64,000 nt of DNA from Amia ocellicauda (Eukaryota; Chordata; Actinopteri; Amiiformes; Amiidae): NCBI RefSeq assembly GCF_036373705.1, contig NC_089869.1, positions 4,029,676 through 4,093,675 on the forward strand. Direction: 5' to 3'. The position numbers and the translations under genes were made by a program. This document shows, in pieces, positions 35,765 through 46,018 of this stretch (its first letter is position 1; each line of letters begins with the position of its first letter). The notes under the pieces were generated by a model. That model was not told where the DNA came from. It ran no database searches and was given only the letters and a program-made list of their open reading frames with translations.

Positions 35765-36318
35765 AGAGCTTGCTGCACCCACCCTTTCCTAGTTTCATAC
35801 CAATTCAGTGGCTGCTACCGTTTACCTACTATATGTTCCACGCATCCATCCAACCAACTATCAACCCACCCATCCATCCATCTATCTATCTATCTATCCT
35901 TCTATCTATCTGTCTGTCTATCTACCTACCTCTCTGTCTTTCTACAGCTAGCACTCACTTGCTTACGCTTGCGGACAAAGCAAGAAGTGTGCGTTCAACA
36001 GGATCTGACAGCGGAAAAAGATTTGCAGGAAGATGTAGACAGCACTGACAAGTGCAACAAACATTGGGCGGTGTCCGTCTCTATGCGGCAATGGCATTTT
36101 CGCCATCGGACCTAAAGCCAAAGGTGGCCGCGCGAAGCCTACACAGGGAAGTCTTTGTCGTCCTGACCCTATTCTTTAAATACAGGGTTCTGGGAAGATG
36201 ACTTTCTGCTTTACTCTCTCAGTGGAAGGGATATATCATTCCGGCCCGTGACGAGAGGCAATCTTGCAAAATCCTGGAAGGGGAGTCCTTAGCATGTACC
36301 CTAACATGAACAAAGCTG
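35765..36318. repeat. Spacer B9 with compound microsatellite
   Basis: 554 bp, B2 subfamily with a private CTCTATGCGGC change. Confidence 0.87.
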
Positions 36319-36392
36319 AGGCACCACTGGGATTTGAACCCAGGATCTCCTGTTTACTAGACAGGTGCTTTGACCAACTAAGCCATGGCGCC
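36319..36392 (-). tRNA. tRNA-Thr(AGT), block B9
   Basis: Consensus copy, upstream TTTAAA present. Confidence 0.95.
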
Positions 36393-37119
36393 AAGGCACA
36401 TCTCTGTACTACTTTAAAAACAAATGCTGGACCTCTGTCATTCGGACCCAGGTCTTTCCTAGAATGGATCCATCCAGCCATCCATCCTCTCTTTGATTAT
36501 TTATGTCTGTCTATCACTAACGGTCATTCGTATACACTCTACGATGCAGAGAAAGCGTGCATGCATAAGAAACAGGCAAACTGCAGCGGTAACGCGCAAC
36601 GTGGTGGACCCCAGTGCTTTGACCTACTAAGCCATGGCGCCAAGGCGTAACTCTGTACTACTGTAAAAGCAAATGGTGGACCTCTGTCTTTCGGACCCAG
36701 GTCTTTCCAAGAATGGATCCATCCAGCCATCCTCCCTTTGATATTTATGTCTGTCTATCAATAACGGTCATTCGTTTACACTCTACGATGCAGAGAAAGC
36801 GTGCATGCATAAGAAACAGGCAAACTGCAGCGGAAACACGCAACATGGTGGACCCCAGTGCTTTGACCTACTAAGCCATGGCGCCAAGGCGTAACTCTGT
36901 ACTACTGTAAAAGCAAATGGTGGACCTCTGTCTTTCGGACCCAGGTCTTTCCAAGAATGGATCCATCCAGCCATCCTCCCTTTGATATTTATGTCTGTCT
37001 ATCAATAACGGTCATTCGTTTACACTCTACGATGCAGAGAAAGCGTGCATGCATAAGAAACAGGCAAACTGCAGCGGAAACACGCAACATGGTGGACCCC
37101 AGTCACAACTGCTGCGCCT
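36393..37119. repeat. Satellite array A10, 3 monomers
   Basis: 727 bp. The long duplication of the window's left end stops here at about 36,479, and the 6,271-bp-offset duplication starts at about 36,462. Two units carry GCGGAAACACGCAACATGG, a sequence otherwise found just upstream of tRNA-Asn, on a CATAAGAAACAGG background, suggesting conversion between the two contexts. Confidence 0.93.
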
Positions 37120-37193
37120 GTCTCTGTGGCGCAATCGGATAGCGCGTTCGGTTGTTAACCGAAAGGTTGGTGGTTCGAGCCCACCCAGGGACG
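37120..37193 (+). tRNA. tRNA-Asn(GTT), block B10
   Basis: Full length; C32 to T in the anticodon loop (TTGTTAA), otherwise consensus. Confidence 0.93.
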
Positions 37194-37363
37194 TCCGTCT
37201 ACTTCTTACCTCATTGCTTCCATTCGTGGTGTGAGACCTGGACCTCTGCTTTATAATCTCCTGTCCAAGAAACATCGCCTCATGCAGTAACAATGGCTTC
37301 GCTGCCAAAAACTTAAACTTGCCCCACAGTCTTGCTGTACATAGCCTCTGCCTCCTTCAGGCC

Positions 37364-37437
37364 AGGCACCGCTGGGATTTGAACCCAGGATTTCCTGTTT
37401 AAGAGACAGGCGCTTTCACCAGCTAAGCCATGGCGCC
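37364..37437 (-). tRNA. Thr-type tRNA with anticodon CTT, block B10
   Basis: Thr(CGT) body, but the anticodon loop is CTCTTAA, so the anticodon at 37,401-37,403 is CTT, which pairs with the lysine codon AAG. G7 to A mismatches C66 and matches the Thr(AGT)/monomer base at this position. All other stems are intact. Whether it is made, and what amino acid it would carry, is unknown. A duplicate lies at 43,635-43,708. Confidence 0.85.
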
Positions 37438-37991
37438 AGAGCTTGCTGCACCCACCCTTTCCTAGTTTCATACCAATTCAGTGGCTGCTACCGTTTACCT
37501 ACTATATGTTCCACGCATCCATCCAACCAACTATCCACCCACCCATCCATCCATCTATCTATCTATCTATCCTTCTATCTATCTGTCTGTCTATCTACCT
37601 ACCTCTCTGTCTTTCTACAGCTAGCACTCACTTGCTTACGCTTGCGGACAAAGCAAGAAGTGTGCGTTCAACAGGATCTGACAGCGGAAAAAGATTTACA
37701 GGAAGATGTAGACAGCACTGACAAGTGCAACAAACATTGGGCGGTGTCCGTCTCTGTGCGGCAATGGCATTTTGGCCATCGGACCTAAAGCCAAAGGTGG
37801 CCGCGCGAAGCCTACACAGGGAAGTCTTTGTCGTCCTGACCCTATTCTTTAAATACAGGGTTCTGGGACGATGACTTTCTGCTTTACTCTCTCAGTGGAA
37901 GGGATATATAATTCCGGCCCGTGACGAGAGGCAATCTTGCAAAATCCTGGAAGGGTAGTCCTTAGCATGTACCCTAACATGAACAAAGCTG
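37438..37991. repeat. Spacer B10 with compound microsatellite
   Basis: 554 bp with CATTTTGGCC. Private marks shared with B13 are GGGACGATGAC, ATATATAATTCC and GAAGGGTAGTCC. Confidence 0.87.
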
Positions 37992-38065
37992 AGGCACCAC
38001 TGGGATTTGAACCCAGGATCTCCTGTTTACTAGACAAGTGCTTTGACCAACTAAGCCATGGCGCC
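37992..38065 (-). tRNA. tRNA-Thr(AGT), block B10
   Basis: Full length; T28-G42 wobble. The upstream TATA-like element is TTGAAA on the + strand, one base off TTTAAA. Confidence 0.93.
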
Positions 38066-38801
38066 AAGGCACAACTCTGTACTACTTGAAAAGCAAATGC
38101 TGGACCTCTGTCATTCGGACCCAGGTCATTCCTAGAATGGATCCATCCAGCCAGCCATCCATCCTCCCTTTGATTATTTATGTCTGTCTATTACTAACGG
38201 TCATTCGTTTACACTCTACGATGCAGAGAAAGCGTGCATGCATCAGAAACTGGCAAACGTCAGCGGTAACACGCAACGTGGTGGACCCCAGTGCTTTAAA
38301 CAACTAAGCCATGGCGCCAAGGCGCATCTCTGTACTACTGTAAAAGCAAAAGGTGGACCTCTGTCATTCGGACCCAGGTCCTTCCAAGAATGGATCCATC
38401 CAGCCATCCTCCAATTGATTATTATGTCTGTATATAAATAACGGTCATTCGTTTACACTCTACGATGCAGAGAAGGCGTGTATGCATCAGAAACTGGCAA
38501 ACGTCAGTGGTAACACGCAACGTGGTGGACCACAGTGCTTTGACCAACTAAGCCATGGCGCCAAGGCGCAACTCTGTACTACTGTAAAAGCAAATGGTGG
38601 ACCTCTGTCATTCGGACCCAGGTCTTTCCAAGAATGGATCCATCCAGCCATCCATCATCCCTTTGATTATTTATGTCTGTCTATCACTAACGGTCATTCG
38701 TTTACACTATACGATGCAGAGAAGGCGTGCTTGCAACAGAAACTGGCAAACGTCAGCGGAAACACGCAACATGGTGGACCCCAGTCACAACTGCTGCGCA
38801 T
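38066..38801. repeat. Satellite array A11, 3 monomers
   Basis: 736 bp. One unit has TTTAAACAACTAAGCC in the tRNA half, and a tail of CCAATTGATTATTATG with GTATATAAATAACGG. Copied at 44,337-45,072. Confidence 0.93.
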
Positions 38802-38875
38802 GTCTCTTTGGCGCAATCGGATAGCGCGTTCGGCTGTTAACCGAAATGTTGGTGGTTCTAGCCCACCCAGGGACG
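38802..38875 (+). tRNA. tRNA-Asn(GTT), block B11, altered
   Basis: Full length; G7 to T mismatches C66 in the acceptor stem, G45 to T in the variable loop, and position 57 is T (TTCTAGC), which weakens the B box. The upstream flank has GCGCATGTC instead of GCGCCTGTC. Possibly a pseudogene. Duplicate in B14. Confidence 0.82.
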
Positions 38876-39045
38876 TCCGTCTACTTCTTACCTCATTGCT
38901 TCCATTCGTGGTGTGAGACCTGGACCTCTGCTTTATAATCTCCTGTCCAAGAAACATCGCCTCATGCAGTAACAATGGCTACGCTGCCAAAAACTTAAAC
39001 TTGCCCCACAGTCTTGCTGTACATAGCCTCTGCCTCCTTCAGGCC

Positions 39046-39119
39046 AGGCACCGCTGGGATTTGAACCCAGGATTTCCTGTTTACGAGACAGGCGCTTTCA
39101 CCAGCTAAGCCACGGCGCC
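39046..39119 (-). tRNA. tRNA-Thr(CGT), block B11
   Basis: Consensus copy. It lies just past the right end of the 6,271-bp-offset duplication. Confidence 0.95.
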
Positions 39120-39673
39120 AGAGCTTGCTGCACCCACCCTTTCCTAGTTTCATACCAATTCAGTGGCTGCTACCGTTTACCTACTATATGTTCCACGCAT
39201 CCATCCAACCAACTATCAACCCACCCATCCATCCATCTATCTATCTATCTATCCTTCTATCTATCTGTCTGTCTATCTACCTACCTCTCTGTCTTTCTAC
39301 AGCTAGCACTCACTTGCTTACGCTTGCGGACAAAGCAAGAAGTGTGCGTTCAACAGGATCTGACAGCGGAAAAAGATTTGCAGGAAGATGTAGACAGCAC
39401 TGACAAGTGCAACAAACATTGGGCGGTGTCCGTCTCTGTGCGGCAATGGCATTTTCGCCATCGGACCTAAAGCCAAAGGTGGCCGCGCGAAGCCTACACA
39501 GGGAAGTCTTTGTCGTCCTGACCCTATTCTTTAAATACAGGGTTCTGGGAAGATGACTTTCTGCTTTACTCTCTCAGTGGAAGGGATATATCATTCCGGC
39601 CCGTGACGAGAGGCAATCTTGCAAAATCCTGGAAGGGGAGTCCTTAGCATGTACCCTAACATGAACAAAGCTG
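39120..39673. repeat. Spacer B11 with compound microsatellite
   Basis: 554 bp, B2 subfamily, matching 10,611-11,164 at an offset of 28,509. Confidence 0.87.
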
Positions 39674-39747
39674 AGGCACCACTGGGATTTGAACCCAGGA
39701 TCTCCTGTTTACTAGACAGGTGCTTTGACCAACTAAGCCATGGCGCC
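39674..39747 (-). tRNA. tRNA-Thr(AGT), block B11
   Basis: Consensus copy, upstream TTTAAA present. Confidence 0.95.
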
Positions 39748-40483
39748 AAGGCACATGTCTGTACTACTTTAAAAACAAATGCTGGACCTCTGTCATTCGG
39801 ACCCAGGTCTTTCCTAGAATGGATCCATCCAGCCAGCCATCCATCATCCCTTTGATTATTTATGTCTGTCTATTACTAACGGTCATTCGTTTACACTCTA
39901 CGATGCAGAGAAAGCGTGCATGCATCAGAAACAGGCAAACGTCAGCGGTAACACGCAACGTGGTGGACCCCAGTGCTTTGAGCAACTAAGCCATGGCGCC
40001 AAGGCGCAACTCTGTACTACTGCAGAAGCAAATGGTGGACCTCTGTCATTCGGACCCAGGTCTTTCCTAGAATGGATCCATCTAGCAAACCTCCCTTTGA
40101 TATTTATGTCTGTCTATCACTAACGGTCATTCGGTTACACTCTACGATGCAGAGAAGGCGTGCTTGCAACAGAAACTGGCAATCTGCAGCGGTAACGCGC
40201 AACGTGGTGGACCCCAGTGCTTTGACCTACTAAGCCATGGCGCCAAGGCGTAACTCTGTTCAACTGTAAAAGCAAATGGTGGACCTCTGTCTTTCGGACC
40301 CAGGTCTTTCCAAGAATGGATCCATCCAGCCATCCATCATCCCTTTGATTATTTATGTCTGTCTATCACTAACGGTCATTCGTTTACACTATACGATGCA
40401 GAGAAGGCGTGCTTGCAACAGAATCTGGCAAACGTCAGCGGAAACACGCAACATGGTGGACCCCAGTCACAACTGCTGCGCCT
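39748..40483. repeat. Satellite array A12, 3 monomers
   Basis: 736 bp, third copy of the A3/A9 type. Confidence 0.94.
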
Positions 40484-40503
40484 GTCTCTGTGGCGCAATC
40501 GGA

Positions 40504-40550
<47 letters not shown>

Positions 40551-40557
40551 AGGGACG
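40484..40557 (+). tRNA. tRNA-Asn(GTT), block B12
   Basis: Intact stems, TTCAAGC T loop. Confidence 0.95.
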
Positions 40558-40727
40558 TCCGTCTATTTCTTACCTCATTGCTTCCATTCGTGGTGTGAGA
40601 CCTGGACCTCTGCTTTATAATCTCCTGTCCAAGAAACATCGCCTCATGCAGTAACAAAGGCTACGCTGCCAAAAACTTAAACTTGCCCCACAGTCTTGCT
40701 GTACATAGCCTCTGCCTCCTTCAGGCC

Positions 40728-40801
40728 TGGCACCGCTGGGATTTGAACCCAGGATTTCCTGTTTACGAGACAGGCGCTTTCACCAGCTAAGCCACGGCGC
40801 C
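40728..40801 (-). tRNA. tRNA-Thr(CGT), block B12
   Basis: Consensus body with discriminator A. Confidence 0.93.
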
Positions 40802-41355
40802 AGAGCTTGCTGCACCCACCCTTTCCTAGTTTCATACCAATTCAGTGGCTGCTACCGTTTACCTACTATATGTTCCACGCATCCATCCAACCAACTATCA
40901 ACCCACCCATCCATCCATCTATCTATCTATCTATCCTTCTATCTATCTGTCTGTCTATCTACCTACCTCTCTGTCTTTCTACAGCTAGCACTCACTTGCT
41001 TACGCTTGCGGACAAAGCAAGAAGTGTGCGTTCAACAGGATCTGACAGCGGAAAAAGATTTGCAGGAAGATGTAGACAGCACTGACAAGTGCAACAAACA
41101 TTGGGCGGTGTCCGTCTCTGTGCGGCAATGGCATTTTCGCCATCGGACCTAAAGCCAAAGGTGGCCGCGCGAAGCCTACACAGGGAAGTCTTTGTCGTCC
41201 TGACCCTATTCTTTAAATACAGGGTTCTGGGAAGATGACTTTCTGCTTTACTCTCTCAGTGGAAGGGATATATCATTCCGGCCCGTGACGAGAGGCAATC
41301 TTGCAAAATCCTGGAAGGGGAGTCCTTAGCATGTACCCTAACATGAACAAAGCTG
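40802..41355. repeat. Spacer B12 with compound microsatellite
   Basis: 554 bp, B2 subfamily, no private change noted. Confidence 0.87.
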
Positions 41356-41429
41356 AGGCACCACTGGGATTTGAACCCAGGATCTCCTGTTTACTAGACA
41401 GGTGCTTTGACCAACTAAGCCATGGCGCC
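41356..41429 (-). tRNA. tRNA-Thr(AGT), block B12
   Basis: Consensus copy, upstream TTTAAA present. Confidence 0.95.
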
Positions 41430-43390
41430 AAGGCACATCTCTGTACTACTTTAAAAACAAATGCTGGACCTCTGTCATTCGGACCCAGGTCTTTCCTAGA
41501 ATGGATCCATCCAGCCAGCCATCCATCATCCCTTTGATTATTTATGTCTGTCTATTACTAACGGTCATTCGTTTACACTCTACGATGCAGAGAAAGCGTG
41601 CATGCATCAGAAACTGGCAAACGTCAGCGGTAACACGCAACGTGGTGGACCCCAGTGCTTTGAGCAACTAAGCCATGGCGCCAAGGCGCAACTCTGTACT
41701 ACTGCAGAAGCAAATGGTGGACCTCTGTCATTCGGACCCAGGTCTTTCCTAGAATGGATCCATCCAGCAAACCTCCCTTTGATATTTATGTCTGTCTATC
41801 ACTAACGGTCATTCGGTTACACTCTACGATGCAGAGAAGGCGTGCTTGCAACAGAAACTGGCAATCTGCAGCGGTAACGCGCAACGTGGTGGACCCCAGT
41901 GCTTTGACCTACTAAGCCATGGCGCCAAGGCGTAACTCTGTTCAACTGTAAAAGCAAATGGTGGACCTCTGTCTTTCGGACCCAGGTCTTTCCAAGAATG
42001 GATCCATCCAGCCATCCTCCCTTTGATATTTATGTCTGTCTATCAATAACGGTCATTCGTTTACACTCTACGATGCAGAGAAGGCGTGCTTGCAACAGAA
42101 ACAGGCAAACTGCAGCGGTAACGCGCAACGTGGTGGACCCCAATGCTTTGACTTACTAAGCCATGGCACCAAGGCGTAACTCTGTACTACTGTAAAAGCA
42201 AATGGTGGACCTCTGTATTTCGGACCCAGGTCTTTCCAAGAATGGATCCATCCAGCCATCCATCCTCCCTTTGATTATTTATGTCTGTCTATCACTAACG
42301 GTCATTCGTATACACTCTACGATGCAGAGAAAGCGTGCATGCATAAGAAACTGGCAAACGTCAGCGTTAACGCGCAACGTGGTGGACCCCAGTGCTTTGA
42401 CCAACTAAGCCATGGTGCCAAGGCGTAACTCTGTACTGCTGTAAAAGCAAATGGTGGACCTCTGTCTTTCGGACACTGGTCTTTCCAAGAATGGATCCAT
42501 CCAGCCTTCCTCCCTTTGATATTTATGTCTGTCTATCAATAATTGTCATTCGTTTACACTCTACGATGCAGAGAAGGCGTGCTTGCAACAGAAACAGGCA
42601 AACTGCAGCGGTAACGCGCAACGTGGTGGACCCCAGTGCTTTGAACTACTAAGCCATGGCGCCAAGGCGTAACTCTGTACTACTGTAAAAGCAAATGGTG
42701 GACCTCTGTCTTTCGGACCCAGGTCTTTCCAAGAATGGATCCATCCAGCCATCCATCCTCTCTTTGATTATTTATGTCTGTCTATCACTAACGGTCATTC
42801 GTATACACTCTACGATGCAGAGAAAGCGTGCATGCATAAGAAACAGGCAAACTGCAGCGGTAACGCGCAACGTGGTGGACCCCAGTGCTTTGACCTACTA
42901 AGCCATGGCGCCAAGGCGTAACTCTGTACTACTGTAAAAGCAAATGGTGGACCTCTGTCTTTCGGACCCAGGTCTTTCCAAGAATGGATCCATCCAGCCA
43001 TCCTCCCTTTGATATTTATGTCTGTCTATCAATAACGGTCATTCGTTTACACTCTACGATGCAGAGAAAGCGTGCATGCATAAGAAACAGGCAAACTGCA
43101 GCGGAAACACGCAACATGGTGGACCCCAGTGCTTTGACCTACTAAGCCATGGCGCCAAGGCGTAACTCTGTACTACTGTAAAAGCAAATGGTGGACCTCT
43201 GTCTTTCGGACCCAGGTCTTTCCAAGAATGGATCCATCCAGCCATCCTCCCTTTGATATTTATGTCTGTCTATCAATAACGGTCATTCGTTTACACTCTA
43301 CGATGCAGAGAAAGCGTGCATGCATAAGAAACAGGCAAACTGCAGCGGAAACACGCAACATGGTGGACCCCAGTCACAACTGCTGCGCCT
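41430..43390. repeat. Satellite array A13, about 8 monomers
   Basis: Longer gap in the run of 1,682-bp repeats. One monomer tail reads AATAATTGTCATTCG in place of AATAACGGTCATTCG. The last 650 bp duplicate 36,462-37,119. Confidence 0.93.
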
Positions 43391-43464
43391 GTCTCTGTGG
43401 CGCAATCGGATAGCGCGTTCGGTTGTTAACCGAAAGGTTGGTGGTTCGAGCCCACCCAGGGACG
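43391..43464 (+). tRNA. tRNA-Asn(GTT), block B13
   Basis: Same as B10 (C32 to T), its duplicate. Confidence 0.93.
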
Positions 43465-43634
43465 TCCGTCTACTTCTTACCTCATTGCTTCCATTCGTGG
43501 TGTGAGACCTGGACCTCTGCTTTATAATCTCCTGTCCAAGAAACATCGCCTCATGCAGTAACAATGGCTTCGCTGCCAAAAACTTAAACTTGCCCCACAG
43601 TCTTGCTGTACATAGCCTCTGCCTCCTTCAAGCC

Positions 43635-43708
43635 AGGCACCGCTGGGATTTGAACCCAGGATTTCCTGTTTAAGAGACAGGCGCTTTCACCAGCTAAGCC
43701 ATGGCGCC
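43635..43708 (-). tRNA. Thr-type tRNA with anticodon CTT, block B13
   Basis: Duplicate of the B10 gene: anticodon CTT at 43,672-43,674 and A7-C66 mismatch. The 3' flank has TCAAGCC in place of TCAGGCC. Confidence 0.85.
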
Positions 43709-44262
43709 AGAGCTTGCTGCACCTACCCTTTCCTAGTTTCATACCAATTCAGTGGCTGCTACCGTTTACCTACTATATGTTCCACGCATCCATCCAACCA
43801 ACTATCCACCCACCCATCCATCCATCTATCTATCTATCTATCCTTCTATCTATCTGTCTGTCTATCTACCTACCTCTCTGTCTTTCTACAGCTAGCACTC
43901 ACTTGCTTACGCTTGCGGACAAAGCAAGAAGTGTGCGTTCAACAGGATCTGACAGCGGAAAAAGATTTACAGGAAGATGTAGACAGCACTGACAAGTGCA
44001 ACAAACATTGGGCGGTGTCCGTCTCTGTGCGGCAATGGCATTTTGGCCATCGGACCTAAAGCCAAAGGTGGCCGCGCGAAGCCTACACAGGGAAGTCTTT
44101 GTCGTCCTGACCCTATTCTTTAAATACAGGGTTCTGGGACGATGACTTTCTGCTTTACTCTCTCAGTGGAAGGGATATATAATTCCGGCCCGTGACGAGA
44201 GGCAATCTTGCAAAATCCTGGAAGGGTAGTCCTTAGCATGTACCCTAACATGAACAAAGCTG
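43709..44262. repeat. Spacer B13 with compound microsatellite
   Basis: 554 bp, duplicate of spacer B10, with CACCTACCC at its start. Confidence 0.87.
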
Positions 44263-44336
44263 AGGCACCACTGGGATTTGAACCCAGGATCTCCTGTTTA
44301 CTAGACAAGTGCTTTGACCAACTAAGCCATGGCGCC
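44263..44336 (-). tRNA. tRNA-Thr(AGT), block B13
   Basis: Full length; T28-G42 wobble; upstream TTGAAA as in B10. Confidence 0.93.
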
Positions 44337-45072
44337 AAGGCACAACTCTGTACTACTTGAAAAGCAAATGCTGGACCTCTGTCATTCGGACCCAGGTCAT
44401 TCCTAGAATGGATCCATCCAGCCAGCCATCCATCCTCCCTTTGATTATTTATGTCTGTCTATTACTAACGGTCATTCGTTTACACTCTACGATGCAGAGA
44501 AAGCGTGCATGCATCAGAAACTGGCAAACGTCAGCGGTAACACGCAACGTGGTGGACCCCAGTGCTTTAAACAACTAAGCCATGGCGCCAAGGCGCATCT
44601 CTGTACTACTGTAAAAGCAAAAGGTGGACCTCTGTCATTCGGACCCAGGTCCTTCCAAGAATGGATCCATCCAGCCATCCTCCAATTGATTATTATGTCT
44701 GTATATAAATAACGGTCATTCGTTTACACTCTACGATGCAGAGAAGGCGTGTATGCATCAGAAACTGGCAAACGTCAGTGGTAACACGCAACGTGGTGGA
44801 CCACAGTGCTTTGACCAACTAAGCCATGGCGCCAAGGCGCAACTCTGTACTACTGTAAAAGCAAATGGTGGACCTCTGTCATTCGGACCCAGGTCTTTCC
44901 AAGAATGGATCCATCCAGCCATCCATCATCCCTTTGATTATTTATGTCTGTCTATCACTAACGGTCATTCGTTTACACTATACGATGCAGAGAAGGCGTG
45001 CTTGCAACAGAAACTGGCAAACGTCAGCGGAAACACGCAACATGGTGGACCCCAGTCACAACTGCTGCGCAT
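44337..45072. repeat. Satellite array A14, 3 monomers
   Basis: 736 bp, copy of A11 including the CCAATTGATTATTATG tail. Confidence 0.93.
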
Positions 45073-45146
45073 GTCTCTTTGGCGCAATCGGATAGCGCGT
45101 TCGGCTGTTAACCGAAATGTTGGTGGTTCTAGCCCACCCAGGGACG
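45073..45146 (+). tRNA. tRNA-Asn(GTT), block B14, altered
   Basis: Same G7, G45 and position-57 changes as B11, its duplicate. Confidence 0.82.
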
Positions 45147-45316
45147 TCCGTCTACTTCTTACCTCATTGCTTCCATTCGTGGTGTGAGACCTGGACCTCT
45201 GCTTTATAATCTCCTGTCCAAGAAACATCGCCTCATGCAGTAACAATGGCTTCGCTGCCAAAAACTTAAACTTGCCCCACAGTCTTGCTGTACATAGCCT
45301 CTGCCTCCTTCAGGCC

Positions 45317-45390
45317 AGGCACCGCTGGGATTTGAACCCAGGATTTCCTGTTTACGAGACTGGCGCTTTCACCAGCTAAGCCACGGTGCC
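45317..45390 (-). tRNA. tRNA-Thr(CGT), block B14, anticodon-stem mismatch
   Basis: Full length; T29 to A mismatches A41 in the anticodon stem. G4 to A pairs properly with T69. Anticodon CGT kept. Confidence 0.87.
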
Positions 45391-45944
45391 AGAGCTTGCT
45401 GCACCCACCCTTTCCTAGTTTCATACCAATTCAGTGGCTGCTACCGTTTACCTACTATATGTTCCACGCATCCATCCAACCAACTATCCACCCACCCATC
45501 CATCCATCTATCTATCTATCTATCCTTCTATCTATCTGTCTGTCTATCTACCTACCTCTCTGTCTTTCTACAGCTAGCACTCACTTGCTTACGCTTGCGG
45601 ACAAAGCAAGAAGTGTGCGTTCAACAGGATCTGACAGCGGAAAAAGATTTACAGGAAGATGTAGACAGCACTGACAAGTGCAACAAACATTGGGCGGTGT
45701 CCGTCTCTGTGCGGCAATGGCATTTTGGCCATCGGACCTAAAGCCAAAGGTGGCCGCGCGAAGCCTACACAGGGAAGTCTTTGTCGTCCTGACCCTATTC
45801 TTTAAATACAGGGTTCTGGGACGATGACTTTCTGCTTTACTCTCTCAGTGGAAGGGATATATCATTCCGGCCCGTGACGAGAGGCAATCTTGCAAAATCC
45901 TGGAAGGGTAGTCCTTAGCATGTACCCTAACATGAACAAAGCTG
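45391..45944. repeat. Spacer B14 with compound microsatellite
   Basis: 554 bp with CATTTTGGCC, GGGACGATGAC and GAAGGGTAGTCC, but ATATATCATTCC, a mosaic of the B10 and B1 types. Confidence 0.87.
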
Positions 45945-46018
45945 AGGCACCACTGGGATTTGAACCCAGGATCTCCTGTTTACTAGACAAGTGCTTTGAC
46001 CAACTAAGCCATGGCGCC
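45945..46018 (-). tRNA. tRNA-Thr(AGT), block B14
   Basis: Full length; T28-G42 wobble; upstream TTTAAA present. Confidence 0.94.

Noticed and set aside
37364-37437. A genuine tRNA-Lys(CTT) gene
   Set aside because: The body, flanks and position are those of the Thr(CGT) gene. Only the anticodon differs, so it is a mutated Thr tRNA.
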